Shown one piece after another: positions 45,377 to 58,288 of a stretch of DNA of 64,000 nucleotides. A model generated the notes under the pieces. It had not been told where the DNA came from and did no database searches. It saw only the letters and a list, made by a program, of their open reading frames with translations. Position 1 is the first letter of the stretch; every line of letters begins with the position of its first letter. Source of the DNA: Quillaja saponaria (Eukaryota > Streptophyta > Magnoliopsida > Fabales > Quillajaceae); assembly GCA_029379385.1 (NCBI GenBank), contig CM055605.1:10451001-10515000 (forward strand), in the 5' to 3' direction. The translations under genes were made by a program, and so were the position numbers.

Positions 45377-46733
45377 TCAATAATATAATAAGTTCAGAAT
45401 TAAGAACCACAACAATTTTGTATGCTCCATGCAATAAGGACAAGCCAATTTTTCATGAGTGCTCCACCCAGAAAGCATAGCGTATGCTGGAAAATCACTT
45501 ATCGTCCATAACAATGCGGCTTTCATATTAAAATTTTGCCTTAATAAAGCATCATAAGTTTTAACACCTTCATTCCACAATTTCTCTAAGTCATCTATTA
45601 ATGGCCTTAAGTAGATGTCTATATTCTTACCAGGATGATTTGGCCTAGGAATGACTAAGGATAAGAACAAGTATTGCTCCTTCATGTATAGCCCTGGTGA
45701 CAAGTTATACGGGGTAACAAAAACTGGCCAACAAGAGTAAGAAGATGATGAGTTACAAAACGGAGTGAAACCATCAGAAGAAAGACAATCGAACATTCCA
45801 GATTTCATCTGCCCACTCTGGGAAACTGTTATCAAAATGTTTCCATGCCTCAGCATTAGATGGATGGACAAATATGTTTTCATTCTCACGAATACCAACC
45901 TTATGTCATCTCATTTGTCTAGCAGTGCTCTCTATCATGTAAAGTCTCTGAAGTCTTGGTATAATTGGTAAGTAACGCAATATCTTCTCTGATATATTTG
46001 GGTGATTTTGATTTCTTTTGGGTTTGAATCGAGGACAACCACAAATATTGCATTCTGTTCTATCTTTGTCTTCATTGTAGTACAAAATACAATCATTTGG
46101 ACATGCGTCTATCTTCTCATACCCAAGTCCTAATTCTTTCACCGTCTTCTTGGCCTCATAGAAATTTGATGGTAACTTATCCCCATCTGGTAACAAGGAT
46201 TTAATTATTGACATCAACCGATCATAACAGTTCTCAGAAATGTTAATTTACAATTCACTAATTGTGTGACAGTAGAAAGTTTGGTATGAACCTTGCAACC
46301 CTCCTATAGGGGTTTATCGGCAACTGCCAACATATCTAAGAACTTTGCAGCATCAGGATTTGGATCTTCTGGATCCCAATTGAAAGATGGCCCTGGTAGC
46401 ATCCGTTACCATATCCCCCATTCTATTAGTTTCTCCAAAACCTTCTACTACATCATCAATAAGCATATGATTAACTGAACCATCACCATGCAAGGTCCAT
46501 TTCTTATAGTTCTTGGTAAAACTCTTTTTATACAAATGCAGGGTAACAACATCTCTTCCTAGAAACTTTGTATTATTACAAAGTTTACAAGGACACCTAA
46601 TTTGTCCTGAATACACACATGAAAGATGTCGAAATGCAAAGTCAAGAAAAGCTTCAACTCCAGATAAAAATTCAGCAGTTAAAGACCCACGAATAGCACG
46701 CGGACGATCCATCCAACTACGATCGAAGTCCAT
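45377..46733 (-). pseudogene. CACTA TNP2-type transposase, broken and C-terminally truncated
   Basis: From ATG 46733, the transposase-associated domain is clear (MDFDRSWMDRPRAI; CPCKLCNNTKF; HGDGSVNHML). After frame changes come DPNPDAAKFLDMLAVADKPL, a stop, and the continuation SLLPDGDKLPSNFYEAKK, YEKIDACPNDCILYYNED, CNICGCPRF and LRYLPIIPRLQRLYM (45906-46217). The DDE-like core follows (SSDGFTPFC, WPVFVTPYNLSPG, YLRPLIDDLEKLWNEGV, CPYCMEHTK) and ends at 45377. In intact TNP2 several hundred more residues follow. The protein would cut and paste the element; this copy cannot. Lesions include stops near 46,280 and 46,215 and a frame shift near 45,800. Confidence 0.8.
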
Positions 46734-46759
46734 GTTTCTGAAATTTTGTGCTATAAGTT

Positions 46760-47880
46760 GATCTCAAGTAAACATGAGAAAGAAAGTATATGAAGGTGGC
46801 ATTTGAGTCATCAAAGACATGTAGTTTCAATACAAGTTATTCAAGCTAGTAAGAAATGTGAACAACAGTAACAATGACACCATCCATATGAATCTTCATG
46901 TTTGAAAAATAAACACTGCATTGCCAAATTAATAAAGGAGCTGAAGCTAGAAAAAAAATTAGCATGAAAAAATAATGAAAAATCATACCATTTAAATTTT
47001 ACTAATTAAGTGTTTATTAGAGTGTTCGACTAGTTCACACAACAAGAAAACTTAGAATTTCATAAACGCTTTGAAAGTCATCAAGTATGATTCCTTACTA
47101 TCTTGAAACAACTCTTTGAAAGTCATTAAGTATGGTTCCTTAGTAAAATCTATTTAATGTCACTTCATGTTTATTTCAGCCAAATAATAAAATAAGAAGT
47201 ATTAAATTCTCATACTATGGAAGCATGAAGAAAAATCCTTAGTTGAAATTCTTTAGTAAATCCTAATACTCATAAAAAGGAGATACTCACAGAAGATACT
47301 TATTTAATGTCACCTTATGTTTATTTCATGACTAGATATATACTATACTTATTTAATGTCACCTTGTAGCTAGCAGACAATGTATGGTATCTAAAAGAAG
47401 GCAAATGAAAAAGAAAACTTACATTGAACAATAAATGAAGTTTTGTAAACAACATTACCAGATCAAATTAAAAGGTAAAAGATAAATACGAAGAAGAAAC
47501 ATAGGAGACAGAGTCAATTAAGACTTATATTAATTCACTCAAGTGTAGAAATCGAAAGAAGTTAATAATACAAAGCTAGATCCATATGAATTAATTATAT
47601 ACAGTAACAATGCAATTCATTAATTTTGAAATACCAGATCATTCAAATTTCAACTTAAACATTAAAATCAAAATAAAAAACAAAAGCAACATCAAAACCA
47701 ATTACACACCTGAAACTTAATTAATGTCAGCTTCAAGAGTACTCCAGTTTCAAACGGCCACAACCCTAAAATAACTAACAAATTTGTGAGTTGCAGGCAG
47801 AAAACTATAACAAATTGCAGCTTTGGTTTCAGAAAGAATGGAAGAAAAAAATAAAATCCTAACCCGAGTATGATGTTTAG
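46760..47880. other. CACTA internal non-coding DNA
   Basis: The region upstream of the transposase on the - strand. No coding sequence is supported; ATCATACCATT-like AT-rich sequence dominates. It likely holds the promoter and leader of the transposase transcript. Confidence 0.45.
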
Positions 47881-47881
47881 C

Positions 47882-48240
47882 AGAAGATGCTGGGCAAAGC
47901 TACTGGTCAGGTAGCTGGCTTCCAAGTTGTCCCGGCCGCAGCTGTCTCGGTCACAGCTGTCCAGGCTGCAACTATCCTTAGCAAAGAAACCGAGATGAAA
48001 CAGAGACGGAGGTCGAAGACCGAGGAGAATAAAGATGGGTTTTTCATATACAATAAAGCTAGGGCCCTGATCGAGCAAACAATTGGCAGAAGATGCTTGG
48101 CAAAGCTGCTGGTTAGGTAGCTGGCTTCCAAGCTATTCCGGCCGTAACTTCAGTGGCAAAGAAACCGAGATGAAACAGAGATGGAGGTCGAAGAAGAAGG
48201 AGAAAAGGTTTAGGATGAAGCAGAGATGGAGATCGACGAT
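47882..48240. repeat. Imperfect tandem duplication near the CACTA right end
   Basis: AGAAGATGCTGGGCAAAGC at 47882 recurs as AGAAGATGCTTGGCAAAGC at 48088, an offset of 206 bp. Both copies include GTAGCTGGCTTCCAAG and GAAACCGAGATGAAACAGAG. A third partial copy of the last part lies near 48,215-48,240. ORFs found here on both strands are products of the repeat and have no domain. Confidence 0.75.
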
Positions 48241-48339
48241 TCCTTGGCTGGGTATTTTTAGTCTGAAGGCTGGACAAAAATGAAGAAGGAACTGCCCTAG
48301 AAGAGTCGTGTCGAATGGCAAAACGCTAAGTTTTACATC

Positions 48340-48722
48340 TCTTACGGCTAAGACTATTTGCCATGGCCACGACCGTAGTATAAAATCAAAAAATTTCAAA
48401 AAAATTAAAATTTAATGGATCAAAAAGTTTTGTTTTACATCTATTACGGCTATAAATTATATGCTACGGATGTAACGGTAGTATAAAAGCAAAGAATTTC
48501 TTAATAAAAATAAAAATAAAAAATTTAATTATCAACTTATAGGTTACGGCCTAACCGTAGTACTAAAATGTAATTGTCGTAGCGGATATCTAAAAAATAA
48601 TGTAAACAAAAAAAATTTATACGCTACGGTCGTATCCGTATTCTATAATAATAGTCGTATGCTATAAGAGTATAGGCTACAGTTTTATTTGCTACGGCTT
48701 CTGGCCGTAGCCTATAAGTCTT
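48340..48722. repeat. CACTA right subterminal repeat region
   Basis: Repeated TTACGGCTA, GACCGTAGTA, GCTACGGAT, AACCGTAGTA and GCTACGGCTTCTGGCCGTAGC units up to the terminal repeat mirror the motifs at the left end. Several carry a following TATAAAA step that is not seen at the left end. Confidence 0.75.
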
Positions 48723-48734
48723 TTTCTTGTAGTG

Positions 48735-49265
48735 AAATGTGTGTGAGTGGACTAGTAACGAGTAACATAAATGTCATTTTATCACCTTGTTATATATATA
48801 AATAGTACCGATACGACCATGGAAACGAATAAGAAGAGAAGAAAGAAATGAAAATTTATTTGAATCAATGGTTAAAATATTATGCCTAAATTAGAGTTTC
48901 AAGGCAAAAATTTTGTAAAATTGGTTTCGAGGGCCAAAATAGTAAAGTACAAGTCTTGTTTGGATTAGCACTACCAGCACAATCATAGAGATAATAGGAC
49001 CTATAGGAAGAAACGAAAATTCATTTAGATCAACTATTAGGCTATTATGCCCACATTAGAGTTTCAAAGCAAAACTTTCGTAAGATTAGGTTTGCTAAGC
49101 AAAATGGTAAAATACAGATCTTTTTCAAATTTGAGATCACAAATGAGGGGATGAATAAGACCTGTTGGAAAAAACAAAAATCTATTTGAATCAACAGTTA
49201 AGATATTAGGTCCAAATTAGAGTTTTAAGTCAAAAACTTTGTAGATTTGGTTTTGTTCAAATTAG
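48735..49265. repeat. Three degenerate tandem copies of about 162 bp beside the CACTA element
   Basis: Units begin near 48843 (GAAATGAAAATTTATTTGAA), 49006 (GGAAGAAACGAAAATTCATT) and 49167 (GGAAAAAACAAAAATCTATT). Each continues with ATCAA, TATTA-GCC-like and TTAGAGTTT steps. Spacing is about 163 and 161 bp. Identity is clearly reduced, so the array is old. Confidence 0.7.
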
Positions 49266-52200
49266 AGTTTTAACTTATATGCATATTAAGTATAATTTAT
49301 TTATTTTAATTATTTTAGGTTGTACCTATTATATCTGGTCTTCACAACTCAGTTAGAAGATGATTATTAGCTCTATATATTTTTTATTTATTGTAAACAT
49401 TGTTACGATGCTTTTTGTATAATATTTTTTACTTATATAAAATTTTAAATTTAAATATAAAATATTCTTCTATTCAAGTATTTCCAAGTATAAAATTAAA
49501 TAAAAAATACAATTATAAAATTATTTTACTATTTGTGTCTGCCTTGTGTTTAATAGTGCCTACATCTTGCAGACGTAAATAACCAAAAATAATAATACTA
49601 AAATTGGCATATGGATATTCTATCTCTACAACACAGGTGCAATAGTATCTGCATCTAAATGCCAAACTTCGTTACGTGGCTAAACATTACTAGTGACTAC
49701 ATGTTTCATCTTCATTAAAGAAGAGGAAAAGCAGATATTGATACGTTCTGCATCTGTTTGGACGCAGATAATGATATTTGAATCTAGATTTATTGCTTTT
49801 GAGCAATTGGTAGATGCAGATAAGGTCGTTTCTTTTAGTGTATATATCTTGCCTAACATGTTTATTAAATGCGAGATGCTTAAGCTTTTAAGGGTTGCAC
49901 TAACTCTAGATTATTTTAATAGTCATAACGAGTTCATTTGGCATGGTACAAAGTTAAATTGAATCAAATCTATGTTTTCAGTTTTAAAAATAATAAAAAT
50001 TGAATTGAAACAAACTTATATATTTGAACAAATTTTTTGATTATTTTGTGGAAAATAATATTTATATTAAATTAATGGTATATCACAATACAACAGTATT
50101 CTCAATCTAACCATATTAATAATATTGTAAATTACAATTTAGTCACACATAAGATGGGGAAACAACTCACCAATTTAAAGAAAATAACCAACATCACTAT
50201 GATTGAATTCGAAAATGAAACTATTAGGTCACATCACAACACTTTTATCTTAACTAATTAAGTTAAAATCTTGTCAGTTAATTGGTTGAATTCACCTTAT
50301 TCAATCGACTATATATTTTGCTAAGCCATTTGGTTCAAATTTATAGATGATTATACATAAACCAACAAATCATAACAACAAATTAATAAAAATAATCCAG
50401 TGAAGGCATTATCATCATTTAACAACGAGTAAATGATTGTTTTTAACTACAGGCGCATTAGCTTGTCCTTCAGCTATATTACATACTAGATAAATTTGGT
50501 CCCGGGCACGGGCTAATTTTTTTTTTTTTTACTTTAATAACTATATAAAAAAATAATTATTAATTTTACATTCATTAATTTATTTAGACAGTTAATGTAA
50601 AAAATTAATATTTCAAATTATTTATTTAATGTTTAAATTTTAATAGTAGGTCTAAAATTAAAATTTGATGATGGTACTTTTCATTCTCTTTTATTTTATT
50701 TTTATTCAATGCTTTTAGATTTTTTAAATAAAAACATTTGTGTAGGTAATAGGTAATTCTTAAAAAGATAATTTACAATTTCTAGATGACATCAAATTAT
50801 AAGCGAATATCTATTGTAAGTTTTAATTCTAAAATTTTTAAGAGATTATATGCAATACTAATGAACGATTACATGAACATGAAGTATTAAAAAATTTAGA
50901 ATATACCGCTTTTAAAGTTCTACTTAAAGATATAAGAATCTAATATTAAAATAATTTTACACACTATTATTTCTAGTGAATGAATTTTAATTGGTAGATG
51001 TACTGAAATTTTGTACATGTTCAATGATTTAATTTTCTTTGATAAAAAGAGATATGATGAAAAAGTAAAAAATGGAAAAAATAAAATAAAAATAAGTATG
51101 AATTATTGAATTTTGACATGATAAATTTTGGCATGAATAAATTTTTTAAATTGGTGTAGTTCTAAAAAGAAAATTGTTGACATTTCTTGTATCTTATGAA
51201 AAGAAAATTGTTTGTACATAATAATGTTTCTCATACTCATGGCCCAAAAGGAAAACCCAAGGAGCCTTCAAAACAATTCACAGCGGTTAGAAGGCCGTCA
51301 TCCTTCCCAATGTTAGTGTCCATCTCTTCGTTGAAACAAAAGTTAGCTGGTGGTTTTTTTTTTTTAATGTAATTATCATATTTATAACCATAAATTTCAA
51401 TTAAATTCACATAGACAGAGTCAAAGTAATGTAATGGGAAGAGGTAAGGAAAAAAAAGAGGCTTGCAGTGTCAGCATTGTATTTCTTTAATTAAATAAAA
51501 TAGCTTAAAAATAAAAATGATGTGTTGACACATTAAAAATTAATGTGACAATCTGTAATATTTTAAGATCAATTTTATTATATATTATAGATTATTCACA
51601 CATGAAGTCTTTTTGGATTCATTTATCGATTTGATTTTCTATTTTTAAATAGTTGAGACGTTTGAGTTGATGACCATTTTAAACGTGTCTTGATTATTTT
51701 TCTGAGACTGTAACCTTGAAACATTTGTACTATTGGACTTCATTATTGACACCATGTTCTTGAGTATTTTTTTTGTTGGACTTGTATGTGTATTATAGTT
51801 GGATATAACTATATTGTTGATGTCATCATATGCCAATGATCCTTTGAATTGTTATTAGAACAAGCTATGATTTTCTTGGATTAATATTTGGACTCTGTTT
51901 AGTAGGCTCGCTTTGGCTAAGGTGGCCACATGTAATGACACTTTCTCTCTCCTAAAATTACAAATTCAAAAAGTGGCTCCGCTTTCATTGTTTTACTTTC
52001 ACATTACCTCCTAATTTTATTTTTCCTTAAATGCTTAACAAGCCGATATTGTTGAGTTAGATGACGTGCATATTGATCCATCTTTTTCTATCTAAAACAA
52101 GTTATCCATACCAGGATGGGCATACCTTTGATTTTTTTTTTTTTTTATAATTTTTTTTTTACTTTTTGGTTTATTCTATGAATAATAAAATATGTTGGAT

Positions 52201-52860
52201 AAACGAAATTGCTTTCTATTTTATATTTATTTTCTGCGTAACAGCAGTATTGTTCTTGGGATTTTTTTATTTTTTTTTTGAAAGTTTAGAGAGAAATAAA
52301 AAAAAATGAAGGGAGAAAGAAGAAAGAGAAATTAAATGTATTTAGAGGAAAAATGAACAAGAAAAGAAAGAAAATGATAAGAGTTGATTTTTTATTTGAG
52401 AGATTAGTGGAAATTAGGAAAAGAAAACTATATGTTATTACATGCCCTTAAAATATTTGTATCTTGTAAAAAGAATATGGTATATATATTACAGGTAAAA
52501 ATTATAATGTATATTTTAAAAATAAAAAAAAAATTTGAAGAAATTAAAAAAATTATATGCGAATTACCCTTCTATTTTTTTTTTCCTTATTTAAAAATAA
52601 ACAAAATAATAATCATAATAATGTAACGTCTTCTTTTCCTTGATCTCAGCATCACCTTCACATGAGAGAAAAAGACACATGCTCTGATTTTACTCCTCAT
52701 ATATTCTTCTCAAAACCACAAAAAATAAACCAAATTACTATAACACTATAGGGTTTCAATTTTCTGAAGCCCTTCAAATTCAAGCTCCCTTGTTGTCATA
52801 TTATACTTGTGAAACCTCTGCTCTTTTTCCTCTCTCTCTCTTTTTTTTTTTTTTTTTTTT
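49265..52860. other. AT-rich intergenic DNA
   Basis: No gene supported. Short ORFs (49693-49962, 51187-51372, 51645-51836) lack recognisable domains. A block at 52,385-52,440 resembles part of the repeat at 26,667. A TC-rich then T-rich run at about 52,830-52,860 precedes a possible SINE. Confidence 0.5.
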
Positions 52861-52865
52861 CCTAT

Positions 52866-52990
52866 AAGGTCGACAAGGCCTTAGTTTAATTGATTAAGAC
52901 TAAGATACTGAAATGAAGATATTTCAATTTCAAGTCTCATATGTGATTATATTTGTTGTCTTTGTGAGTTGTATTGTTAATATTAATGGT
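52866..52990 (+). repeat. Possible tRNA-derived SINE relic
   Basis: CCTTAGTTTAATTGATTAAGA (about 52879-52899) resembles a tRNA box A in the form seen in plant SINEs. ATTTCAAGTCTCA, about 40 bases further on, resembles a degenerate box B. Both match only loosely and no poly(A) or target duplication could be defined. Confidence 0.3.
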
Positions 52991-55900
52991 TGAATTAGAA
53001 TTTTATCTAGGATTCAAATTTTCTCAATCAAATTGCATTTCTTCATTACCATGAATATAAGCAAAATATTTGAAAATAGTAATTCGTTCATGTATAAAGT
53101 CATAATTTAAAACACACACATGATTATAAAAATAGTAATAATAAATGTACACACGTTTCTCATATAAATGCCTCACACAAATGTTACATCATACTTTTAT
53201 CATCGCAACCAAATATTCAAATTCATCTCTTAACACATCATTTCTAAATTATCTCTCCTCATTAATTACCCATTAAGTTTGCATTTTTTTATTTCCTAAT
53301 TGGAAATCATATGTTAAATAACTATCTACAAAGAAATGTTTTCGAATATATTGTTCTTATAATTAAACACCAATTTAATTTCCAAATGCTAGCTTATCTG
53401 ATTTTCTATTTTTTTTTTTCCTTGTGGGTGCTTGTTGTGTAGTGTTTTTTAGGAGTTTTCAGTTTGTCTTCTTTGGTCAATAAATATATTATTTTTCTGT
53501 TAAAAAAAAAACATTGGAATGCCAATGAGATGAATTTAAGAAAAATTACAAGAATTTATTTTATTTTATTTTTTGTAAAATTCTAACTTTTTTGTTTTTC
53601 CATTTCTTCAATTTTCCTTCCACCAATAACTTAAACATAGAAATATCAAATCTAGATTTTATTTTTGTTAGTTTACTTTCATTTGGATAAACAAAAAAAA
53701 AAAAAAAAAAAAAGAGCAAAAAAAAAAAGAAAATTTAAGGGAGCTGCGGGGGAAGGGGGAAGGTTAGGAAGAAACAATAGGAGAGATAAAAAGAGAGAGA
53801 AAGAAGTATCCTGGCCGAAAAAAAAAATAATAAATTAGTATTTAATTATTTGAATAATATATTTGAAATTTTTTATTTTAGGTAATTATACAAACATTTT
53901 ATTGACACTGCAAATTAGAGGAAAAAATTTGAAAACATAAGTTTAACAATTAATGAGGGAGAGAATTTAGGAATTATGTGCTAAGATGTGAAATTTGGAT
54001 GTCTGATTACAAAGATAAGATCTTGACATGCACTTAAATGAGAAAGTTGTATGAGAAATAGCAGTACTCTTATAAAATACTTGAAATAAAAACCACTTTG
54101 AGCCAAACTAATTTTGAATTAATTAATGCTCAAAAAAATTGAATTAATTAATTCCCATTTTTGAACTTGTCTTTCACAAAATGTGCTATGTTTTATAATT
54201 AAGTTGAATCTTTTTAAGAATTGATATTATCACTTATTAAGGTGTAATAAATATAATAATTGATAGTCAAAATTTTCAAAAATAGCAAGTTATTTACATG
54301 TCACTAAAATGTGAATCTAGATTTTAAGTGCACTAATCCTAACCATTAAAAACAATCTAACGGTTCATATTTTAACACGTCAACCCTAAATTATATGCTC
54401 AATAATTATTTTTTTTCTTGTAAAATTAGTCCATAACCATAATTACTCAATATGCAAAATGATTAGAATTTTCTCTAAAATATACATACCTTTATTAACT
54501 TCACATATAATTTACGATTATAGTTCTTTTTCATTCATTTTTTTTTATAAAATTAAAAGCCTTTTTTATTTTAGCTTTGATTAATAAAACTACAAAATTT
54601 AAAATTAAACTTCAGTTACAAAATAAAATGCGTTTTCTTTATTTCCAATCAAAATAAATTTTTGTTTTGAATTTGTTAATTATTCCCTAATATTATATTT
54701 AGAAAAAAAATATATTTAAAAATGTGGTGTTGAAATCTGTGGAGCTGACTTTTTTTAATAGTTAGGATTAACGCATTTCATTCTTTAAAATATAAAGTTT
54801 TTTTGAAAAGATCTCGAACCAACCATTACAGTGAATTTCTATAAAAAATTAAGGGCTCATTTGGCACATCATATAATATAAGATTACAAGATATATTATA
54901 TTGTATAGTTATTATGTTGTTATACAATTATCTTATATTTTTTCTTCCCGCTATATAGTTTTATATTGTTAAACATAATATAAGATAGAGTCAATAATAA
55001 GTTTATTTTATATTGTTGCTGTCAAACATTATATAAGAGCAAATAATATAATTTAATATTATCTTATTATCCTTATATGATGCATCAAATAAGTTCATAT
55101 TACGTAGCTTTTTTGTGAGTTTATTGGAAGTAGTTTGGGAATTCAAACGAGAGGATTGTCCTATTGGAAAGTGTTTATGTAATACTGAGTCAATGCTCGA
55201 GTAGGTCTAAATATTATCTTAACAAATGTAAGAGAAATCATTAGAAAAATCCATGTAAATTAATAATAATGGTCACATATTTAATTAAATTGATGTGTTA
55301 ATGTGGTTGTGTAAGAGATAATTCCGTGAAAAAAAGAAAATTGTGTAAAATTAAGAGTACACTGAGATGTCTGAGTCATTTTTAATTAATAATTAATCAC
55401 ATGCTTCAAAAATCATGGAATAATAAGTTTCAGTAAAAATTGGCCAAGTTAACATGTTATAAACATTTCAAAATTGTAATTCCCCTCATATATCTTGACT
55501 CTTTTATTTTCCAAAAATTTTAATCTCCTTCTTTTTGATACTTGGAAGCCATTAATTATTTTGATTATTATTGTCAAATTAAGCCATGTGACAAAATTTG
55601 TAAAGTTACCCATGCCTATAATTTTAATTGAAAAAAAAGAAGAAAGAGAATAGAAGAAGAAGAAAGAAAAGTCAAAGGGTAGACAAGTAAAATTGATAGA
55701 AAAAACTGAAAAGGAAAACTAAATTGATACTTGGTCAGAAATTTTTGAATTAATTAAGAGAACAATTAACATCAAATCAACTAATAATTAAGGACTAGCT
55801 ATTTTATATATCTAATGTAAATTACACAATTCCCTCCCTCGAGATTTAACAAAATAAGCTAACGACCAAAATTTAAGGTTATTAAGATTTAACAAAATAA

Positions 55901-58190
55901 CGCTGACAACCAACATTTGAGATAAATTAATAAGACCTTTCTGTCCCTCCTTAAATGAAGGAATCTTCTAATTGATAGATTAATTTACTTTTTTCAGTTC
56001 TTAAAACATAAATTTGAAATATATATATAATTTAAATATATCTAAAATTAATTAAATTTCTGAAATGAGTTATAACAAATATATAGAAACTCTCAATCAA
56101 AAAATATATATAGAAGCTGAGACTTTTGACAATAATTCATTAATTTTTTTCCAAACACTATTTCTCGTTCATTTAGTTAATGACTTTGTTGAAATTTTTA
56201 TTTATTATTTATTTTTTAATATATTTGATTCATATTAGCGATAAAACAAAATAAAAACTAAAGCTAAATTAAGTGAATATCATTGTTGATGATGACCACC
56301 CACCACCACCATGACCCAAACCTGTATCCGCCACTGGTGGATGCATTCCACTAGTGGTGATCTTCTACTTTTACAATTAGATCAATAAAATGATGGGTGT
56401 GTGGAGATATGTATATGAATAAAGGTAACAAGGAAAATATGAAAGATGAGGTGGACAACTGACATCAAGACCTTGACGTCGTCAGTCTGATTAGCATCAT
56501 TAGGAAGCCTGGTTGAGTTAATGCAATGTCTTTGTATAAAAGAAAATATGTCTCATTCTGTTGTAGCCAAAAAGATTGGAGTACTGGTAAGGTTTTTCTA
56601 AGATTTTGTTTTGTTTTGAATTGTACAATATGACTAAGGCTAATTGAGTAAAAATAAATAAAAAACACAATTTGTGTGGAAAGTTTTTAAAGAAACTGAG
56701 AAAAAAATAATTACTTGTTCTATTAGTAACTACTCGATTATACTATCTTGCTCCAGTACATTCGTGACGAAAGTGTGTTAGTGTTTGTCAGTCCATCCTT
56801 AACACTTATTGAGTTATTTTTATATAGAAAAGAATTTAATATTAATTTTTTTGGCTTAATATATGGGTATACCTAATTAAACATCCCTTTTTTTCACTGC
56901 AAATTGAGTTACTTATAAAGGATAAACTTTAAATTACTTCTTATCAACCAATTTAAACTTTAAACTTATAATTCATACTATATATTGGTTTTCATTAACT
57001 GGTGACATCATAATGGACTATCATTCATGAATATACACTAATTAAGGAATTAAGAATTAATATAAAGTTTAAATTTTTTGGTGAGTTAATTAGATATATC
57101 TCAAAATAAATATCTTGAAATCTTTTGCTATATGTTTTTGAATTTGGATTTTCAATTCAGCTTTACTCAAGTCCAGCATGGATCCACGGCACCAGTATTA
57201 TTTTACTTAATTGTATTTATAAAATTATTATAAATACAGGTTACGGCGATATCTCGAGTTTAATTATGTGATAAGTAAAACTTTCAATTTATTTTATAAT
57301 GATAGGAGTTTTATATAGTTATGTTCTCAATCAAGGAATTTTAGCAACTGCCTTAATATTTTCTTTTCATGTCAATATTTCCATTAAAAAAAAATGATTA
57401 TTTGATCATTTTTTATGAAAGCTAAAGGAAATTAAAAGTGATTTTAAGAATAATCTAATTCAGATGAATTTTATTTCATTTAGGTAAATTACTACCTCAA
57501 CCTAGTTGTCTACATTGTGTAAATTGGATTTCAAAAGTAAATTTGACTTCTTCCCACTTTGAACAAAAAAAATAGAAAAATATTTAAGACATTATATTAA
57601 TTACTTTAATTTTTTTCTTAAATATATTGTTACTTATCGCATAATTAAACTCGAGATATCAAGATAATTAGTACAGTTAATTTTATGAAAAAAATCATGA
57701 TAATAGTACTAATAACATATGGTTGTCCATTAAGTTGAGTAAAATTGAATTTGAAAATCCATAAAAACGTATAATAAAGGATCTCAAAATATTTAATAAT
57801 CATAATTTTTTCCAATTAACATTCATGCATGATAATATGATATTCCATTATGATTAATTCCTTCAATTAAGGAAAACATACATACATATAAAGTATGAGT
57901 CATAGTTTCAAACTTTAAACTACAATAATATCTCAACTTGACCTCTTAAGAGTGGAAAAAAAAATTAAAACATGTCAATTAGTTATAGAATTAAGTTTGA
58001 CTAATTATGTAATTAGCCGTATTCACATTGTAGTTCAAAATTAAATTATTTTTGGAATGTGTATGTAGGCAAAATCTCAGCAAAACTTACTCATTCACTT
58101 CAATCTTTTTTGCTATTAAAATGCATAATTACATATCATAACTGCAGAATGAGATATATTTCCATTTATGTGAAGATATTGCATTTATAG
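52990..58190. other. AT-rich intergenic DNA upstream of the zinc-finger gene
   Basis: Long A and T runs, no supported coding sequence. The MITE-like element at 54853-55096 is the only recognised repeat. The last few hundred bases are presumed promoter DNA of the zinc-finger gene. Confidence 0.5.
54853..55096. mobile_element. MITE-like element with 24-bp imperfect terminal inverted repeats
   Basis: The left end GGGCTCATTTGGCACATCATATAA and the reverse complement of the right end (GAACTTATTTGATGCATCATATAA) match at 18 of 24 positions, including an unbroken CATCATATAA. The 244-bp body consists of ATATAA-rich sequence with several internal inverted segments. GGGCTC-type ends are typical of hAT-like MITEs. 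No clear target duplication was found. Confidence 0.5.
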
Positions 58191-58197
58191 ACCTTCA

Positions 58198-58204
58198 TTA
58201 TAAA
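58198..58204 (+). promoter_or_regulatory. TATA box of the zinc-finger gene
   Basis: TTATAAA lies 85 to 91 bases before the start codon, with a C/A-rich leader after it. A start near 58,230 would give a short, intronless 5' UTR of about 60 bases. Confidence 0.55.
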
Positions 58205-58288
58205 CCCACATCACCTCATTCCAATCTCCCACACACAAACAAATTATTTTCTTCTTCTCTTTAATTGTTTTTCTGCTTATTGAATTCC

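Larger units (their letters stand above)
43705..48734 (-). mobile_element. CACTA (En/Spm) DNA transposon, 5,030 bp
   Basis: The ends are CACTACAAGAAA at 43705-43716 and its exact reverse complement TTTCTTGTAGTG at 48723-48734. They are flanked by AAA on both sides (43702-43704 and 48735-48737), the 3-bp target duplication typical of this superfamily. Both ends carry dense ACCGTAG/CTACGGT-type subterminal motifs. Genes run on the - strand: a TNP2-type transposase (46733 to about 45400) and a second small coding region (45266 to 44396). Stops and a missing TNP2 C-terminal half make it non-autonomous. Confidence 0.92.

Noticed and set aside
47692..48399. Overlapping ORFs of 66-128 residues on both strands
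   Set aside because: They arise from the tandem duplication inside the CACTA element, with no recognised domain on either strand.
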